64,000 bases of DNA. It comes from Streptomyces longispororuber (GTDB lineage: Bacteria > Actinomycetota > Actinomycetes > Streptomycetales > Streptomycetaceae). Under the pieces are notes generated by a model, which was given only the letters and a program-made list of their open reading frames with translations, was not told the origin of the DNA and did no database searches. The position numbers and the translations under genes are program-made. Below are positions 9,565-17,785 of this stretch, piece by piece. The first letter of the stretch is position 1; each line of letters starts with the position of its first letter. The stretch covers positions 1 to 64,000 of the forward strand of contig NZ_BNBT01000024.1 in assembly GCF_014656095.1 (NCBI RefSeq). The letters are read 5' to 3'.

Positions 9565-9596
9565 GTGACTCTCCCCGCGCGCGTGGTGCCTAGACT
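9565..9596 (+). promoter_or_regulatory. candidate promoter of the GAF-ANTAR gene pair
   Basis: A TAGACT -10 box (9591-9596) follows a TGACTC-like -35 with a slightly long 19-bp spacer. The predicted leader to GTG 9667 is about 60 nt and ends in GGAGG. Spacing makes the -35 uncertain. Confidence 0.4.
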
Positions 9597-9666
9597 GGGA
9601 GGGCTGGGGACCCATGGGTGTGCGGTCGTCTTTCCCGGCAGGAGGACGGGCCGGAGGTGAGGGCCG

Positions 9667-10407
9667 GTGGGGACCGACAACAACCTGGCTGCCGTGCTGG
9701 AGAGCCTGCAGCCGTCCCCCGGGGACACGGGCCTGATCAGCGCCGACCCGTACCTGTGCGCCCAGCTCCTGGGCGTGGACGGCGTCGCTGTCTGCGTGCT
9801 GACCGACGGCGGTCCCGGTGAGCTGCTGTGGTCCACCGGGGGCACCGGGGCGTGGCTGGCGGACGTCCAGTACACCCTCGGGCAGGGCCCGTGCCTCGAC
9901 GTGGCAGCGTCCTGCGCGCCGGTGTTCGCACCGGACCTGTCGCGCCTGCCGCCCGGACGGTGGCCCGCGCTGCTGCCCGAGGTCGTGGCCACGGGCATCG
10001 CCGCCGTCTTCTGCTTCCCGCTGAGCGTCGGGTCCGCCTGCCTGGGCACGCTGACCCTGCACCGCACGGTGCCCGGCCCGCTGCCGGACTCCGCGATGAC
10101 CGACGCGTGGCTCGTGGCCGACGCCCTGTCCGCCGTCCTCCTGCGGGGCGGCCCGCAGCAGGAGGCCTTCGCCGCGGGCGAGACCTCGGACTTCTACGGT
10201 GCCGTCGTCCACCAGGCCACCGGCATGGTCAGCGTCCAGGCGTCGGTGCCCCTGGCGCAGGCGTTGCTGCGCCTGCGTGCCCACGCCTTCCGGCACGGGC
10301 GGACGGTCGCCGAGGTCGCGGAGGACGTGACGGCCAGGCGACTTCACTTCCGAGACGCTGAGAACGGGCCGGAGACAGGAGCCGGCGAAGGGACTGGAAG
10401 GCCATGA
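9667..10407 (+). CDS. GAF-ANTAR domain protein (putative RNA-binding antiterminator), first of three
   Basis: A 246-aa cytoplasmic sensor-effector. Residues about 15-165 are a GAF sensor domain (LGQGPCLDVAAS is a typical GAF segment of this group). Residues about 185-235 are an ANTAR helical bundle, which in characterised proteins binds paired RNA hairpins to stop termination; here it reads HQATGMVSVQASVPLAQALL then RLRAHAFRHGRTVAEVAEDV. GTG 9667 has GGAGG about 10 nt upstream. The stop overlaps the next start by 4 bp (ATGA), so the two are translationally coupled. Ligand and RNA targets cannot be read from sequence. The family is common in streptomycetes but three in a row is not. Confidence 0.88.
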   Translation: MGTDNNLAAVLESLQPSPGDTGLISADPYLCAQLLGVDGVAVCVLTDGGPGELLWSTGGTGAWLADVQYTLGQGPCLDVAASCAPVFAPDLSRLPPGRWPALLPEVVATGIAAVFCFPLSVGSACLGTLTLHRTVPGPLPDSAMTDAWLVADALSAVLLRGGPQQEAFAAGETSDFYGAVVHQATGMVSVQASVPLAQALLRLRAHAFRHGRTVAEVAEDVTARRLHFRDAENGPETGAGEGTGRP

Positions 10408-11132
10408 ACCGTGCGGAACAGTGGCCGGCGGCCATGGTCGAGGTCGTCGACACCCTGGTGGACGATGTCGACCTGATCGATTTCCTGCGCCACCTGTGCG
10501 ACCGCTGCACCGAGCTGCTCGACGTGCCGGCCGTGGGCGTCATGCTCTCCGCCCCGACCGGCAAACTACAGCTCATCGCGGCCTCCGACGAGCACACCGG
10601 GCTGCTGGAACTCTTCGCCCTGCCAACCGACGAAGGCCCCTGCGTGGAGTGCTACCGCACCGGCACCGCCCGGCTCAACATCGACCTCCGGGTCCCCTCC
10701 CAGGTGTCGGCCTTCCCGCGCTTCGCCGAACGCGCCCGCCAGGGCGACTTCGTCACCGGCCACGCCCTGCCGATGCGGGTGCGCAGGCGGGTCGTGGGCG
10801 CGCTGAACCTCTTCGACACCCGGGAGCAGGAGCTCAGCGAGACCGACGCGCGCGTGGCGCAGGCGCTGGCGGACGTGGCGACCATCGCCGTACTGCAGCA
10901 CCGCACCCTCGTGCACACGGACGTCGAGCGGGCGCAGACGAAGGCCGCCCTGTCGAGCCGCGTCGTCATCGAGCAGGCCAAGGGCATCCTGGCCGAACGC
11001 CGGCAGGCCACCCCCGACGAGGCGTTCGGGGCCCCGCGCCGGCACGCCCGTGCCCATCAGTTCCGGCTGACCGCGCCGTCCCGGCAGGTGATCGACGGGT
11101 CGGACGTGGTACGCGTCATCCAGCGCCCCTGA
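10404..11132 (+). CDS. GAF-ANTAR domain protein with degenerate ANTAR helices, second of three
   Basis: A 242-aa protein with a GAF domain (about residues 20-165, containing DEGPCVECYRTG) and a C-terminal ANTAR-like segment beginning SSRVVIEQAKGILAER, the canonical start of an ANTAR domain. The following helices are unusual: where related proteins keep leucines, this one reads AFGAPRRHARAHQ and LTAPSRQVID. That places prolines in two helices, so RNA binding may be weakened or lost. It overlaps the first gene by 4 bp and shares its transcript. The GAF part appears intact, so it may act as a sensor or decoy partner. The call of family is firm; the loss of function is an inference. Confidence 0.86.
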   Translation: MNRAEQWPAAMVEVVDTLVDDVDLIDFLRHLCDRCTELLDVPAVGVMLSAPTGKLQLIAASDEHTGLLELFALPTDEGPCVECYRTGTARLNIDLRVPSQVSAFPRFAERARQGDFVTGHALPMRVRRRVVGALNLFDTREQELSETDARVAQALADVATIAVLQHRTLVHTDVERAQTKAALSSRVVIEQAKGILAERRQATPDEAFGAPRRHARAHQFRLTAPSRQVIDGSDVVRVIQRP

Positions 11133-11214
11133 CCGGCCGCCCCGGGCCGGCACACGCTTCGCGGCGCCGGTCCCGGGGGCCGCCCGGGCACCTCCTCCGA
11201 GCGACAGAGGTCCG

Positions 11215-11910
11215 ATGGACAACGACCACCACGCCGCGGCGTGGCAACGCATCAGCTCCGTCGCCTCCACCGCCGGCCTCTCCCTCGTCAGCGCCTGTGA
11301 GGTCTGCGCCGACGACCTGGGCGCCGACTTCGCCGGTGCCACCCTGGTCACCGCCGGGGAGCTGCGGCTGATGGGCGCGGCGACCGACGAGCGCGCGAGG
11401 GCCGTGGAGGACGCGCAGCTCGTCACGGGCGAGGGGCCCTGCACCGACGCCTACGTCCGCCGGGCCCCCGTCGAAGAGGCGGAGCTCGGCCGGGCGAGCG
11501 GCAGGTGGCCCGCCTTCGCCCCCCTCGCCGTGGAACAGGGCGCGCACGGCGTCCTGGCCCTGCCCCTGACCATCGGCGTCCTCGCCGTCGGCGCCGTGGA
11601 CCTCTACCGCTGCGCGCCCACTCCGTTCACCGCGGCCGAGAAGACCCGGGCCACCGCGTACGCCCGCATCCTGGCCGTGCTCGCCCTGGAGGAGCACCCG
11701 CACCTGCTCACCGCCTTGCCCACGCGGCCCGCCCGGCGCGGACCGCAGGGCTACCCGCCCACCGTCCACATGGCCGCGGGCGTCCTCGCCGCCGCCTACG
11801 ACATCACCCCGGACGACGCCCTGGCCCGCCTCCGCGCCCACTCCTTCCGTCACAACCAGCCCCTGCTGCGCACCGCCGAGCACGTCCTCGACCACCAACG
11901 GCTCGACTAG
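11215..11910 (+). CDS. GAF-ANTAR domain protein, third of three
   Basis: A 231-aa protein with the same layout: GAF domain in residues about 20-160 (VTGEGPCTDAYVRRAPVEEA) and a C-terminal ANTAR-like bundle reading VHMAAGVLAAAYDITPDDAL then RLRAHSFRHNQPLLRTAEHV. ATG 11215 follows CGACAGAGG, a moderate SD. It lies 82 bp after the second paralogue with no obvious terminator between, so all three may be one transcript. The ANTAR part is closer to that of the first gene than to the canonical sequence of the second. It presumably senses a small molecule and acts on RNA, but no target hairpins were identified here. Confidence 0.84.
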   Translation: MDNDHHAAAWQRISSVASTAGLSLVSACEVCADDLGADFAGATLVTAGELRLMGAATDERARAVEDAQLVTGEGPCTDAYVRRAPVEEAELGRASGRWPAFAPLAVEQGAHGVLALPLTIGVLAVGAVDLYRCAPTPFTAAEKTRATAYARILAVLALEEHPHLLTALPTRPARRGPQGYPPTVHMAAGVLAAAYDITPDDALARLRAHSFRHNQPLLRTAEHVLDHQRLD

Positions 11911-11974
11911 GGCGACGGGCGGCCCCGCCGCGGGCGCGTGCCGCCGTACGTTCGATATCCGGACCCTCACGCCC

Positions 11975-11998
11975 GTTTCGCACGGTGCTGCCGGGAAA
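11975..11998 (+). promoter_or_regulatory. SigB-like promoter candidate before the GlsB-family gene
   Basis: GTTT (11975-11978), a 14-bp spacer and GGGAAA (11993-11998) resemble the Streptomyces general-stress SigB promoter (GTTT, 14-16 bp, GGGTAT/C), differing in the last positions. It is 39 nt before ATG 12037. Confidence 0.35.
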
Positions 11999-12036
11999 CA
12001 CGAGCGGTGAATCGATTGCAAGGGAGAAACACCGCT

Positions 12037-12321
12037 ATGGGCGTTATCGGGTGGATAGTCGTCGGGCTGCTCGCGGGAGCCGTCGCCAAGGCGATCATGC
12101 CGGGCAAGGACCCGGGCGGGATCATCGTCACCATGCTCATCGGCATCGCCGGAGGCCTGCTCGGCGGCTTCCTCGGCAAGGTGATCTTCGGGGTCGACTC
12201 GATCGACGGCTTCTTCGAGCTGTCGACCTGGGTCGCGGCCGTCGTCGGCTCGGTCATCCTCCTCGCGCTGTACCGGATGCTCACCGGCCGGGGGCACCGG
12301 CGCGGGCACGCCCACGCCTAG
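12037..12321 (+). CDS. GlsB/YeaQ/YmgE-family stress-response membrane protein
   Basis: A 94-aa integral membrane protein with three hydrophobic segments: residues 3-20 (IGWIVVGLLAGAVAKA), 28-50 and 65-83. It carries the family signature GLLAGAVAKAIMPG and the glycine-rich second segment GIAGGLLGGFLG. Such proteins are induced by general stress in many bacteria but have no known biochemical activity. ATG 12037 follows AGGGAG at suitable distance. Its length matches the family. A SigB-like sequence upstream is consistent with stress control. The His/Arg tail RGHRRGHAHA is cytoplasmic and not part of the conserved fold. Confidence 0.9.
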   Translation: MGVIGWIVVGLLAGAVAKAIMPGKDPGGIIVTMLIGIAGGLLGGFLGKVIFGVDSIDGFFELSTWVAAVVGSVILLALYRMLTGRGHRRGHAHA

Positions 12322-12731
12322 CCGTCGGGGCGGGAGCGGGGCGCGCCGAGGGCGTGAGCGGCGTACCGGGCGCACGCGGAGATCTCGTCCGCGTGCCCGC
12401 CCACCCCGCGCCTCCTACGATGGGAACGACGAGGCCGTCCTCGGCCCAGGGCCGGTGCCCCGCCCCTGCCGACCGGGACCGGTCGAGCGCCGTCCCCTCG
12501 GGAAAGGCCCCGGACAGGGGTCGACCGTCCGTTCCGCGGCGCTTCCACGTACAGGCTTCCGTACGGATTCCACGGGCGTAACGGACGCCGTTTCCGCGGG
12601 CGCAGCCGCGCGACGGTCCGACGGTGCGGCGAGCCGAAGCGGCGGACACCCCGCGGGCGGACGTCCCACAGACGCAAACAGCGCAGACAGCAGGCAGCGC
12701 AGACAGCAGACAGAAGGTGAGGGGAAGAGTC
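12322..12731. other. 410-bp gap without a convincing gene
   Basis: Open frames exist on both strands but none has a recognisable protein, an SD and sensible codon use. The last 70 bp before ATG 12732 are rich in CAGAC-type short repeats and relatively AG rich, and probably form the leader of the next gene. A GTAACGG stretch near 12576 could be part of a promoter but has no clear partner box. Confidence 0.5.
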
Positions 12732-12911
12732 ATGACCGTCCCTGAGGAGAACCGGCCGAAGACCGGGACCACCGACGACACCGTCTTCGACACGGACGCC
12801 ACGGACACCGCGGACGAGTCCACCGCGGGCGGGACCGGGCGCACCGTCCGCGAGGCGATGGAGGAGGCCGGGGTCCGCCCCGAGGACTTCGAGGAACAGG
12901 AGCGGAAGTAG
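12732..12911 (+). CDS. small acidic hypothetical protein (59 aa)
   Basis: A 59-aa, strongly acidic, Thr/Asp/Glu-rich protein beginning MTVPEENRPKTG and ending REAMEEAGVRPEDFEEQERK. I do not recognise a family. The first 35 residues look disordered; the last 22 could form one amphipathic helix. ATG 12732 was selected because GGTGAGGGGAAG lies just upstream and because the longer frame above it has low-complexity content. A strong hairpin follows the stop, so it is probably its own transcript. It may be a regulatory or stress peptide, but sequence gives no function. Confidence 0.55.
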   Translation: MTVPEENRPKTGTTDDTVFDTDATDTADESTAGGTGRTVREAMEEAGVRPEDFEEQERK

Positions 12912-12923
12912 TAGTTCCGCCGC

Positions 12924-12970
12924 GCACCACTGACCGGCCGCCGACGAACCGCTCGGCGGCCGTGGTGTGC
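12924..12970 (+). terminator. hairpin terminator after the 59-aa gene
   Basis: CGGCCGCCGA (12935-12944) and TCGGCGGCCG (12953-12962) pair perfectly around an 8-nt loop, and flanking GCACCAC and GTGGTGTGC extend the stem imperfectly. Confidence 0.65.
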
Positions 12971-13051
12971 CGGAGCCCGGGGAAGGGCCCCGGGGGGTGT
13001 TGCCCGCAGTGAAGCAGCGAAGAGTCGAGCGGACGGTGAGGAGAGAGGGCC

Positions 13052-14764
13052 ATGGGGCGAAAGGCGTCACGGGCGGAGCGGGACCGGAGCGCGCGCCTGC
13101 GGGAGATCGCCGCCGACGTGTTCGGCTGGGACAGCCTCCTGCCCGAGCAGCTCACCGCCATGGAGTGGGTGCTCGACGGTGAGGACGTGCTGGTCGTCAT
13201 GGCGACCGGGTCCGGGAAGTCCGCCGTCTACCAGCTCCCCGCCGTCCTGCTGCCCGGCCCGGTCGTGGTCGTCTCGCCGCTGCTGGCCCTCCAGCGGGAC
13301 CAGATCGAAGGCCTCCCGGAGGGCGAGGGCGCCCCCGGCGCCGTCGCCGTCAACTCCGACCTCGGTGCGGCGCGGACGGAGGAGGCCTGGGAGAAGGTGC
13401 GCGCCGGCCAGGCGCGGCTGGTGTACCTGTCGCCCGAGCAACTGGCCAAGGACGAGGTGCTGGCGCGCCTCGCCGAGGCCGGCCCGTCCCTGTTCGTGGT
13501 GGACGAGGCCCAGTGCGTGGCGTCCTGGGGCCACGACTTCCGCCCCGACTACCGGCGCCTGGAGGCGGCGGTGCGCCGCGTGGGCGGGCCCCCGGTGCTG
13601 GCCCTGACGGCGACCGCGGCCCCGCCGGTGCGCAAGGAGATCGTCGAGCGCCTCGGCATGCGCGAGCCCCGGCTGCTGGTCACCGGTTTCGACCGGCCGA
13701 ACATCAGGCTGGAGGCGGACCGCTTCCTGGACGAGGACGACCGGCGCCGCGCGGTGGTCGAACGGGCCGCCGCCGAACCCAAACCGGGCATCGTCTACGC
13801 CGCCACGCGCAAGGCCTGCGAGGAGTACGCGCAGGAGCTGTCCGCCCTGGGGCTCGCCGCCGAGGCGTACCACGCCGGGCTGCGCGCCGGTGAGCGCACC
13901 AGGATCCACGACGCCTTCCTCTCCGGCGCGGCGGACGTCGTGGTGGCGACCTCGGCGTTCGGCATGGGCATCGACAAGGAGGACGTACGGTTCGTGCTGC
14001 ACGCGGCGCTGCCGGGCTCCCTGGACGCCTACTACCAGGAGATCGGCCGCGGCGGCAGGGACGGGCGCCCGGCTCTCGCCGTCCTGCACCACCGGTCGGA
14101 GGACACCGGCATGCAGACGTATTTCGCCGGGCGCGTCCCCGGCCACGACACGCTGTCCGCCGTGGCCGACGCCGTCCACGACCGCGACCACGACGACGAC
14201 CCGGCGGACCTGGCCGGTCTGCGCGCGGACACGGGCCTGTCCGGGAACCGGGTCACCGCGGCGGTCAATCTGATGGAGGAGGCCGACGCCGTCACCACGG
14301 GCGAGGAGGGAGAGGTCCGTCCGGCCCCCGGCGTCTCGGCCGACGAGGCGGTCGAGGAGGCCGAGCGGGCGGCACAGGCGCACCGGCGCACCGACCGGTC
14401 ACGGGTGGAGATGGCCCGCGCGTACGCCGAGACGACGGGCTGCCGGCGCCGCCTCCTGCTCGGCTACTTCGGCGAGGACCACCCGGCTCCGTGCGGGAAC
14501 TGCGACCGGTGCGACGAGAGCGGTACGGAGGACCCGGCCGCCGAGCGCCCCACGCACCCGGCGGCGGCCCGCTACCCCGTCGGGAGCGAGGTACGCCACG
14601 AGCAGTGGGGCGACGGCGTGGTGCTGAGCGAGGACAAGGACCGCATCACGGTCCTCTTCGAGCAGGCCGGGTACCGCACGCTGGCCCTGGAGGCGGTGGC
14701 CGGGCACGACGGCCTGCTCACCGTGGTGCGCGGGCCGGGCGCTGACCGGCAGGACCGCGGCTGA
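13052..14764 (+). CDS. RecQ-family ATP-dependent DNA helicase
   Basis: A 570-aa 3'-5' superfamily 2 helicase for recombination and replication repair. Walker A is ATGSGKS (residues 51-57), motif II reads DEAQCVASWGHDFRPDY (151-167), and motif VI is in the QEIGRGGRDG segment. The RecQ zinc site is complete: C464, C481, C484 and C487. The C-terminal 60 residues (VGSEVRHEQWGDGVV) resemble a small beta domain seen in actinobacterial RecQ proteins rather than an HRDC domain. Motif II has DEAQ in place of the usual DEAH, a notable substitution at the coupling histidine. ATG 13052 follows GGAGAGAGGG. It converges with the GH64 gene, 7 bp from its stop. Confidence 0.92.
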   Translation: MGRKASRAERDRSARLREIAADVFGWDSLLPEQLTAMEWVLDGEDVLVVMATGSGKSAVYQLPAVLLPGPVVVVSPLLALQRDQIEGLPEGEGAPGAVAVNSDLGAARTEEAWEKVRAGQARLVYLSPEQLAKDEVLARLAEAGPSLFVVDEAQCVASWGHDFRPDYRRLEAAVRRVGGPPVLALTATAAPPVRKEIVERLGMREPRLLVTGFDRPNIRLEADRFLDEDDRRRAVVERAAAEPKPGIVYAATRKACEEYAQELSALGLAAEAYHAGLRAGERTRIHDAFLSGAADVVVATSAFGMGIDKEDVRFVLHAALPGSLDAYYQEIGRGGRDGRPALAVLHHRSEDTGMQTYFAGRVPGHDTLSAVADAVHDRDHDDDPADLAGLRADTGLSGNRVTAAVNLMEEADAVTTGEEGEVRPAPGVSADEAVEEAERAAQAHRRTDRSRVEMARAYAETTGCRRRLLLGYFGEDHPAPCGNCDRCDESGTEDPAAERPTHPAAARYPVGSEVRHEQWGDGVVLSEDKDRITVLFEQAGYRTLALEAVAGHDGLLTVVRGPGADRQDRG

Positions 14765-14771
14765 GGGGCCC

Positions 14772-15995
14772 TCAGGCGCCCACGGTCACCGTGAACCGCC
14801 GCGGGTTGCCGTCGTGGGCGGCGCCCGACACGTCCGGCTGGCCGTCCGGGCGCACGTCGTCGTACGGGAACGCGTACCCGATGGGGGAGTGGGCGTGGAC
14901 CAGGCGCGCCCAGTGGTTGGTGACGGCGCTCCGGTAGTAGTCGCCCGCGGTGGTGCCGTTGGGCTGGGAGGGGTGGCTGAGCATGAGGCCGCGGTTGAAC
15001 CCGGCGGCGAGGCGGGCGAGGATCGCCTTCTTGTCGTCGGGGTCGCCGGGGTTGTTGGCGAACGGGCCGTGGTCGCAGGTGAAGACGTCCCGCGACGTGG
15101 GCTTGGCGAAGGTGTGCCCGCCCTCGAAGGTGAGGGTGTTCCCGCTGACCCGGCCCGCGCGGACGCCGCGCCCGCCCTGCAGGTCGATGCGCAGGTCGGT
15201 GGCGCGGTACTTCTCCCAGACCTGGTCCACGTAGGCGCTCCAGTAGTCGCGGAACGGCATCTGGTCGGGCCGGTCGGCGTACGGGGCCATGACGTTCTGC
15301 GGCGACACGACCCGCAGGACGCGCCCCTCGCGGCGGATCACCAGCTTGTCCCACGGCCGGCCGTCCTTGCCCGCCTGCGCCACGAGGCCGGCGGCGATCC
15401 TGTCGACGGCGCCGTCGGGCAGCGGCGCCACGGTGTGGGTCGCGTCGCCCTCCAGGGTCAGGCCGATGGGCAGGGCGGTGACCAGGTCGACGTAGCTGAT
15501 GTTCGCGTACAACTGGGTGCTGTTGAAGGTGAACTCGCAGAACGACCAGGTGCGGCCGTGGTTCGGGTCGGCCGGGGTGGCGAAGGCGGGCTCGACGAGG
15601 GCGGGGCCCGGGTTCAGGAAGAAGTCGAGCTTGTCGTCGCGCACGAAGTACACGCGGGCGCCGTACATCTGCGGCAGCGTCAGCACCTTGGGGGCCGACC
15701 CCGCGGGGCCCAGCGGGATGGAGCAGTCGACGGGCAGCGGCGTCCGCGGGGCCGGCGGGGACGCGGGGCGGTAGACCCCGCCGTCCGCCGTGAGCAGCAG
15801 CCAGCGACCGGTGCCCGGCTCGTGGCCCGTGACGTACGCGCGGACCTGCCCGGGCAACGAGGCGTTGCGCAGGGCGAGTTCGCAGGTGGCGGGGGCCGCA
15901 GCAGCGCGCGGGCCGAGGGCGGCGCCCCAGAGCGGGTAGGTGAGGGCGCTGGTGGCGGCGACGGTGGACGTCAGGAACACTCTGCGCGAGATCAC
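14772..15995 (-). CDS. secreted glycoside hydrolase family 64 (beta-1,3-glucanase, thaumatin-like)
   Basis: A 407-aa secreted enzyme expected to cleave beta-1,3-glucan such as fungal wall laminarin. The N-terminus MISRRVFLTSTVAA followed by a hydrophobic stretch is a Tat-like signal. The mature region carries the GH64 signatures NISYVDLVTALPIGLTLEGD, TFEGGHTF, DVFTCDHGPFANNPG and the conserved NHWARLVHAHSPIGYAFPYDD near the C-terminus. GTG 15995 was chosen because AGGAGA lies 7 nt upstream and gives the signal peptide directly. There is no carbohydrate-binding domain. A LacI-type palindrome lies about 120 bp upstream, suggesting repression relieved by a glucan-derived sugar. Confidence 0.88.
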   Translation of the reverse strand: MISRRVFLTSTVAATSALTYPLWGAALGPRAAAAPATCELALRNASLPGQVRAYVTGHEPGTGRWLLLTADGGVYRPASPPAPRTPLPVDCSIPLGPAGSAPKVLTLPQMYGARVYFVRDDKLDFFLNPGPALVEPAFATPADPNHGRTWSFCEFTFNSTQLYANISYVDLVTALPIGLTLEGDATHTVAPLPDGAVDRIAAGLVAQAGKDGRPWDKLVIRREGRVLRVVSPQNVMAPYADRPDQMPFRDYWSAYVDQVWEKYRATDLRIDLQGGRGVRAGRVSGNTLTFEGGHTFAKPTSRDVFTCDHGPFANNPGDPDDKKAILARLAAGFNRGLMLSHPSQPNGTTAGDYYRSAVTNHWARLVHAHSPIGYAFPYDDVRPDGQPDVSGAAHDGNPRRFTVTVGA

Positions 15996-16406
15996 GGCAT
16001 CTCTCCTGGCGGGAACGTGGGGGGAGGGGAGCAGGAGCGCGGCCCGGGAGCGCGGTGGTGCCTCAAGGTGCCCCCACTGTCGCGGCCGGGAAAACGAGAC
16101 GTCAAGAGGTGTGACTGAGAGCGCTCTCAGAATCTTGTCCGTCTTCACAAGGTGATGACGGGGCTGTGCGGAGGGTGACGGGAAATCGCCCTGGGGCGAG
16201 GCGGCCGCGCGCGGGCGCGGCGGAGCGCGGGCGGCTGGGCGGGCGCGTCGGGTCATGGCGCGGCGACGGCCGACGGGCACCGGGGCGTGGGGGCCGCCGA
16301 CGGGCGCCGGGGCTTCGGCGTCGGGTGCCGGTCGACGCGCGCGGATTGTCAGTGCCCGGTGCGAGACTCGGAAGGGAGACGGCAGGGTGCGACAAAGGAG
16401 TCGATC
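15996..16406. other. 411-bp divergent intergenic region (GH64 / VOC)
   Basis: Apart from the 16-bp palindrome at 16115 I see a TTGACG-like -35 on the minus strand near 16104-16099 pointing at the GH64 gene, without a convincing -10. The VOC-proximal 200 bp is GC-rich with no recognisable feature except the AAAGGAG SD at 16394. Confidence 0.4.
16115..16130. promoter_or_regulatory. LacI-family operator (16-bp perfect palindrome)
   Basis: CTGAGAGCGCTCTCAG is a perfect palindrome with the central GAGCGCTC-type core that LacI-family glycan repressors such as CebR/CelR recognise in actinomycetes. It lies 120 bp before the GH64 start and 277 bp before the VOC gene, so the glucanase is the likely target. 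Confidence 0.65.
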
Positions 16407-17192
16407 ATGCTCAGCACTCGCGATGTCACCGGGGCACCGGTCTGGGTGGACCTGGGGACGACGGACATCGACGGAGCCGCCGCGTTCTACCGCGGCCTCT
16501 TCGGCTGGGACTTCGAGAAGGGCGGCGAGGAGGTCGGCGGGTACGGCCTGTTCCGGCGTGACGGCAGGACGGTCGCGGGCGGCATGACCGTCACCCCCGA
16601 GCTGGGCGCGCCCGCCTGGTCGGTGTACTTCCGGGCACCGGACGCGGACGCCACCGCCCGGCAGGTCGAGCAGGCGGGCGGGCGCACCACCTGGGAGCCG
16701 GCGGACGTCCTCGACCTCGGCCGCACGGCGGGCTTCACCGACCCCGGCGGGGCCGCGTTCTCCGTCTGGCAGCCGGGACGGAACCCGGGCCTGGAGCTGG
16801 TGGACGCCCCCGGCGCCCTGGTGTGGACGGAGCTGTACGCGCCGGACGTCGAGGCGGCCGCGGCCTTCTACGGCACGGTGTTCGGCTGGCGGACCCTCGG
16901 CCAGCCCTTCGAGGGCGGCACGTACACGATGGTGTACCCGGGCGCGGGCTCCGCGGACGACATGTTCGGCGGCGTGTGGCCGCTGGACGAGGACCCGGTC
17001 GAGCGGGAGGCGGGCGCCTGCTGGATGCCGTACTTCCAGGTGGACGACATCGACGCGGTGGTGGAGCAGGCCCGCGCCACGGGCGGCACGGTCCGGGCCG
17101 AGCGGATGGACCTCAAGGAGGTGGGCGCCTTCGCCAAGCTCGCCGATCCGTACGGGGCGCGGTTCGCGCTGATGCAGCCCGAGCGGGGCTGA
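16407..17192 (+). CDS. VOC-superfamily protein, duplicated glyoxalase/bleomycin-resistance fold
   Basis: A 261-aa protein made of two VOC modules (residues about 8-125 and 135-258), each starting with a VW(V/T)(D/E)L segment and an AAAFY motif: TTDIDGAAAFYRGLFGWDF and APDVEAAAAFYGTVFGW. It resembles the Cfp30B-like group seen in actinobacteria, whose substrates are not known. VOC folds bind metal or small ligands and include glyoxalases and dioxygenases; here the metal residues are not complete enough to claim an activity. ATG 16407 has AAAGGAG 6 nt upstream. It is divergent from the GH64 gene and followed by a strong hairpin. Confidence 0.88.
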   Translation: MLSTRDVTGAPVWVDLGTTDIDGAAAFYRGLFGWDFEKGGEEVGGYGLFRRDGRTVAGGMTVTPELGAPAWSVYFRAPDADATARQVEQAGGRTTWEPADVLDLGRTAGFTDPGGAAFSVWQPGRNPGLELVDAPGALVWTELYAPDVEAAAAFYGTVFGWRTLGQPFEGGTYTMVYPGAGSADDMFGGVWPLDEDPVEREAGACWMPYFQVDDIDAVVEQARATGGTVRAERMDLKEVGAFAKLADPYGARFALMQPERG

Positions 17193-17300
17193 GCCCCGAC
17201 ACCGCCCGGCGCGCTGCGGGCGGCCTCGCAGGGGCGGCCCTGCCCCGGTGGTCGCGCCGCGGCGGTCCTGGAGGGCGACGCGCCCATGGACCGGTAAGCC

Positions 17301-17328
17301 GGTACGGGCCACGGCGTGGGCCCGTACC
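17301..17328 (+). terminator. perfect hairpin after the VOC gene
   Basis: GGTACGGGCC (17301-17310) and GGCCCGTACC (17319-17328) form a 10-bp stem with an 8-nt loop, about 110 bp after the VOC stop and before the WhiB-like gene. Confidence 0.6.
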
Positions 17329-17434
17329 GTGGGCGGTGCCGATCGGCCCCGGTACGCCGCGCGCGGGCGGGTCCCGCGCGCCCCGTTGAGCGAACGTTGA
17401 TCCGTTGTTTCGCTCCGCCCACCAGGATCACGGC

Positions 17435-17695
17435 ATGCACTTCGACACCATCGTGACCGAGACCGAACTCGCCTGGCAGGAGCAGGCCCTGTGCGCACAG
17501 ACCGGACCGGAGTTCTTCTTCCCCGAACCCGGCAGCTCGGTGCGCGAGGCCAAGAACATCTGCCGCCTCTGCGACATGCGCACCGCCTGCCTGGCCTACG
17601 CGCTGGACAACGACGAGCGGTTCGGCGTGTGGGGCGGGCTCTCCGAGAAGGAGCGGCAGAACCTGCGCCGTGAGAAGGCCGCACGCCGTGCCTGA
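17435..17695 (+). CDS. WhiB-family iron-sulfur transcriptional regulator
   Basis: An 86-aa Wbl protein. The four cluster ligands C20, C43, C46 and C52 (CX22CX2CX5C) are present, followed by the GVWGG turn (residues 64-68) and a basic C-terminus (LRREKAARRA). Such proteins hold a 4Fe-4S cluster and bind the primary sigma factor to modulate promoters in development, redox response or drug resistance. The sequence around LAWQEQALCAQTGPEFFFPE is close to WhiB itself as I remember it, but a paralogue is equally possible, so no symbol is given. ATG 17435 gives the family length. It stands alone, convergent with the glycosidase gene. Confidence 0.92.
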   Translation: MHFDTIVTETELAWQEQALCAQTGPEFFFPEPGSSVREAKNICRLCDMRTACLAYALDNDERFGVWGGLSEKERQNLRREKAARRA

Positions 17696-17785
17696 GCGCC
17701 CGGCCCGGCCCGCCCCCCGTCGGGCCGCTCGCGTCCGTGCAAGCCGCGGCCGCGCACGCCGCCTCCGCGCGAGCCGCGTCCGCAC

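Noticed and set aside
8124-10067. 647-codon minus-strand frame opposite LacI and GAF-ANTAR genes
   Set aside because: Antisense shadow; the plus-strand genes carry recognised domains.
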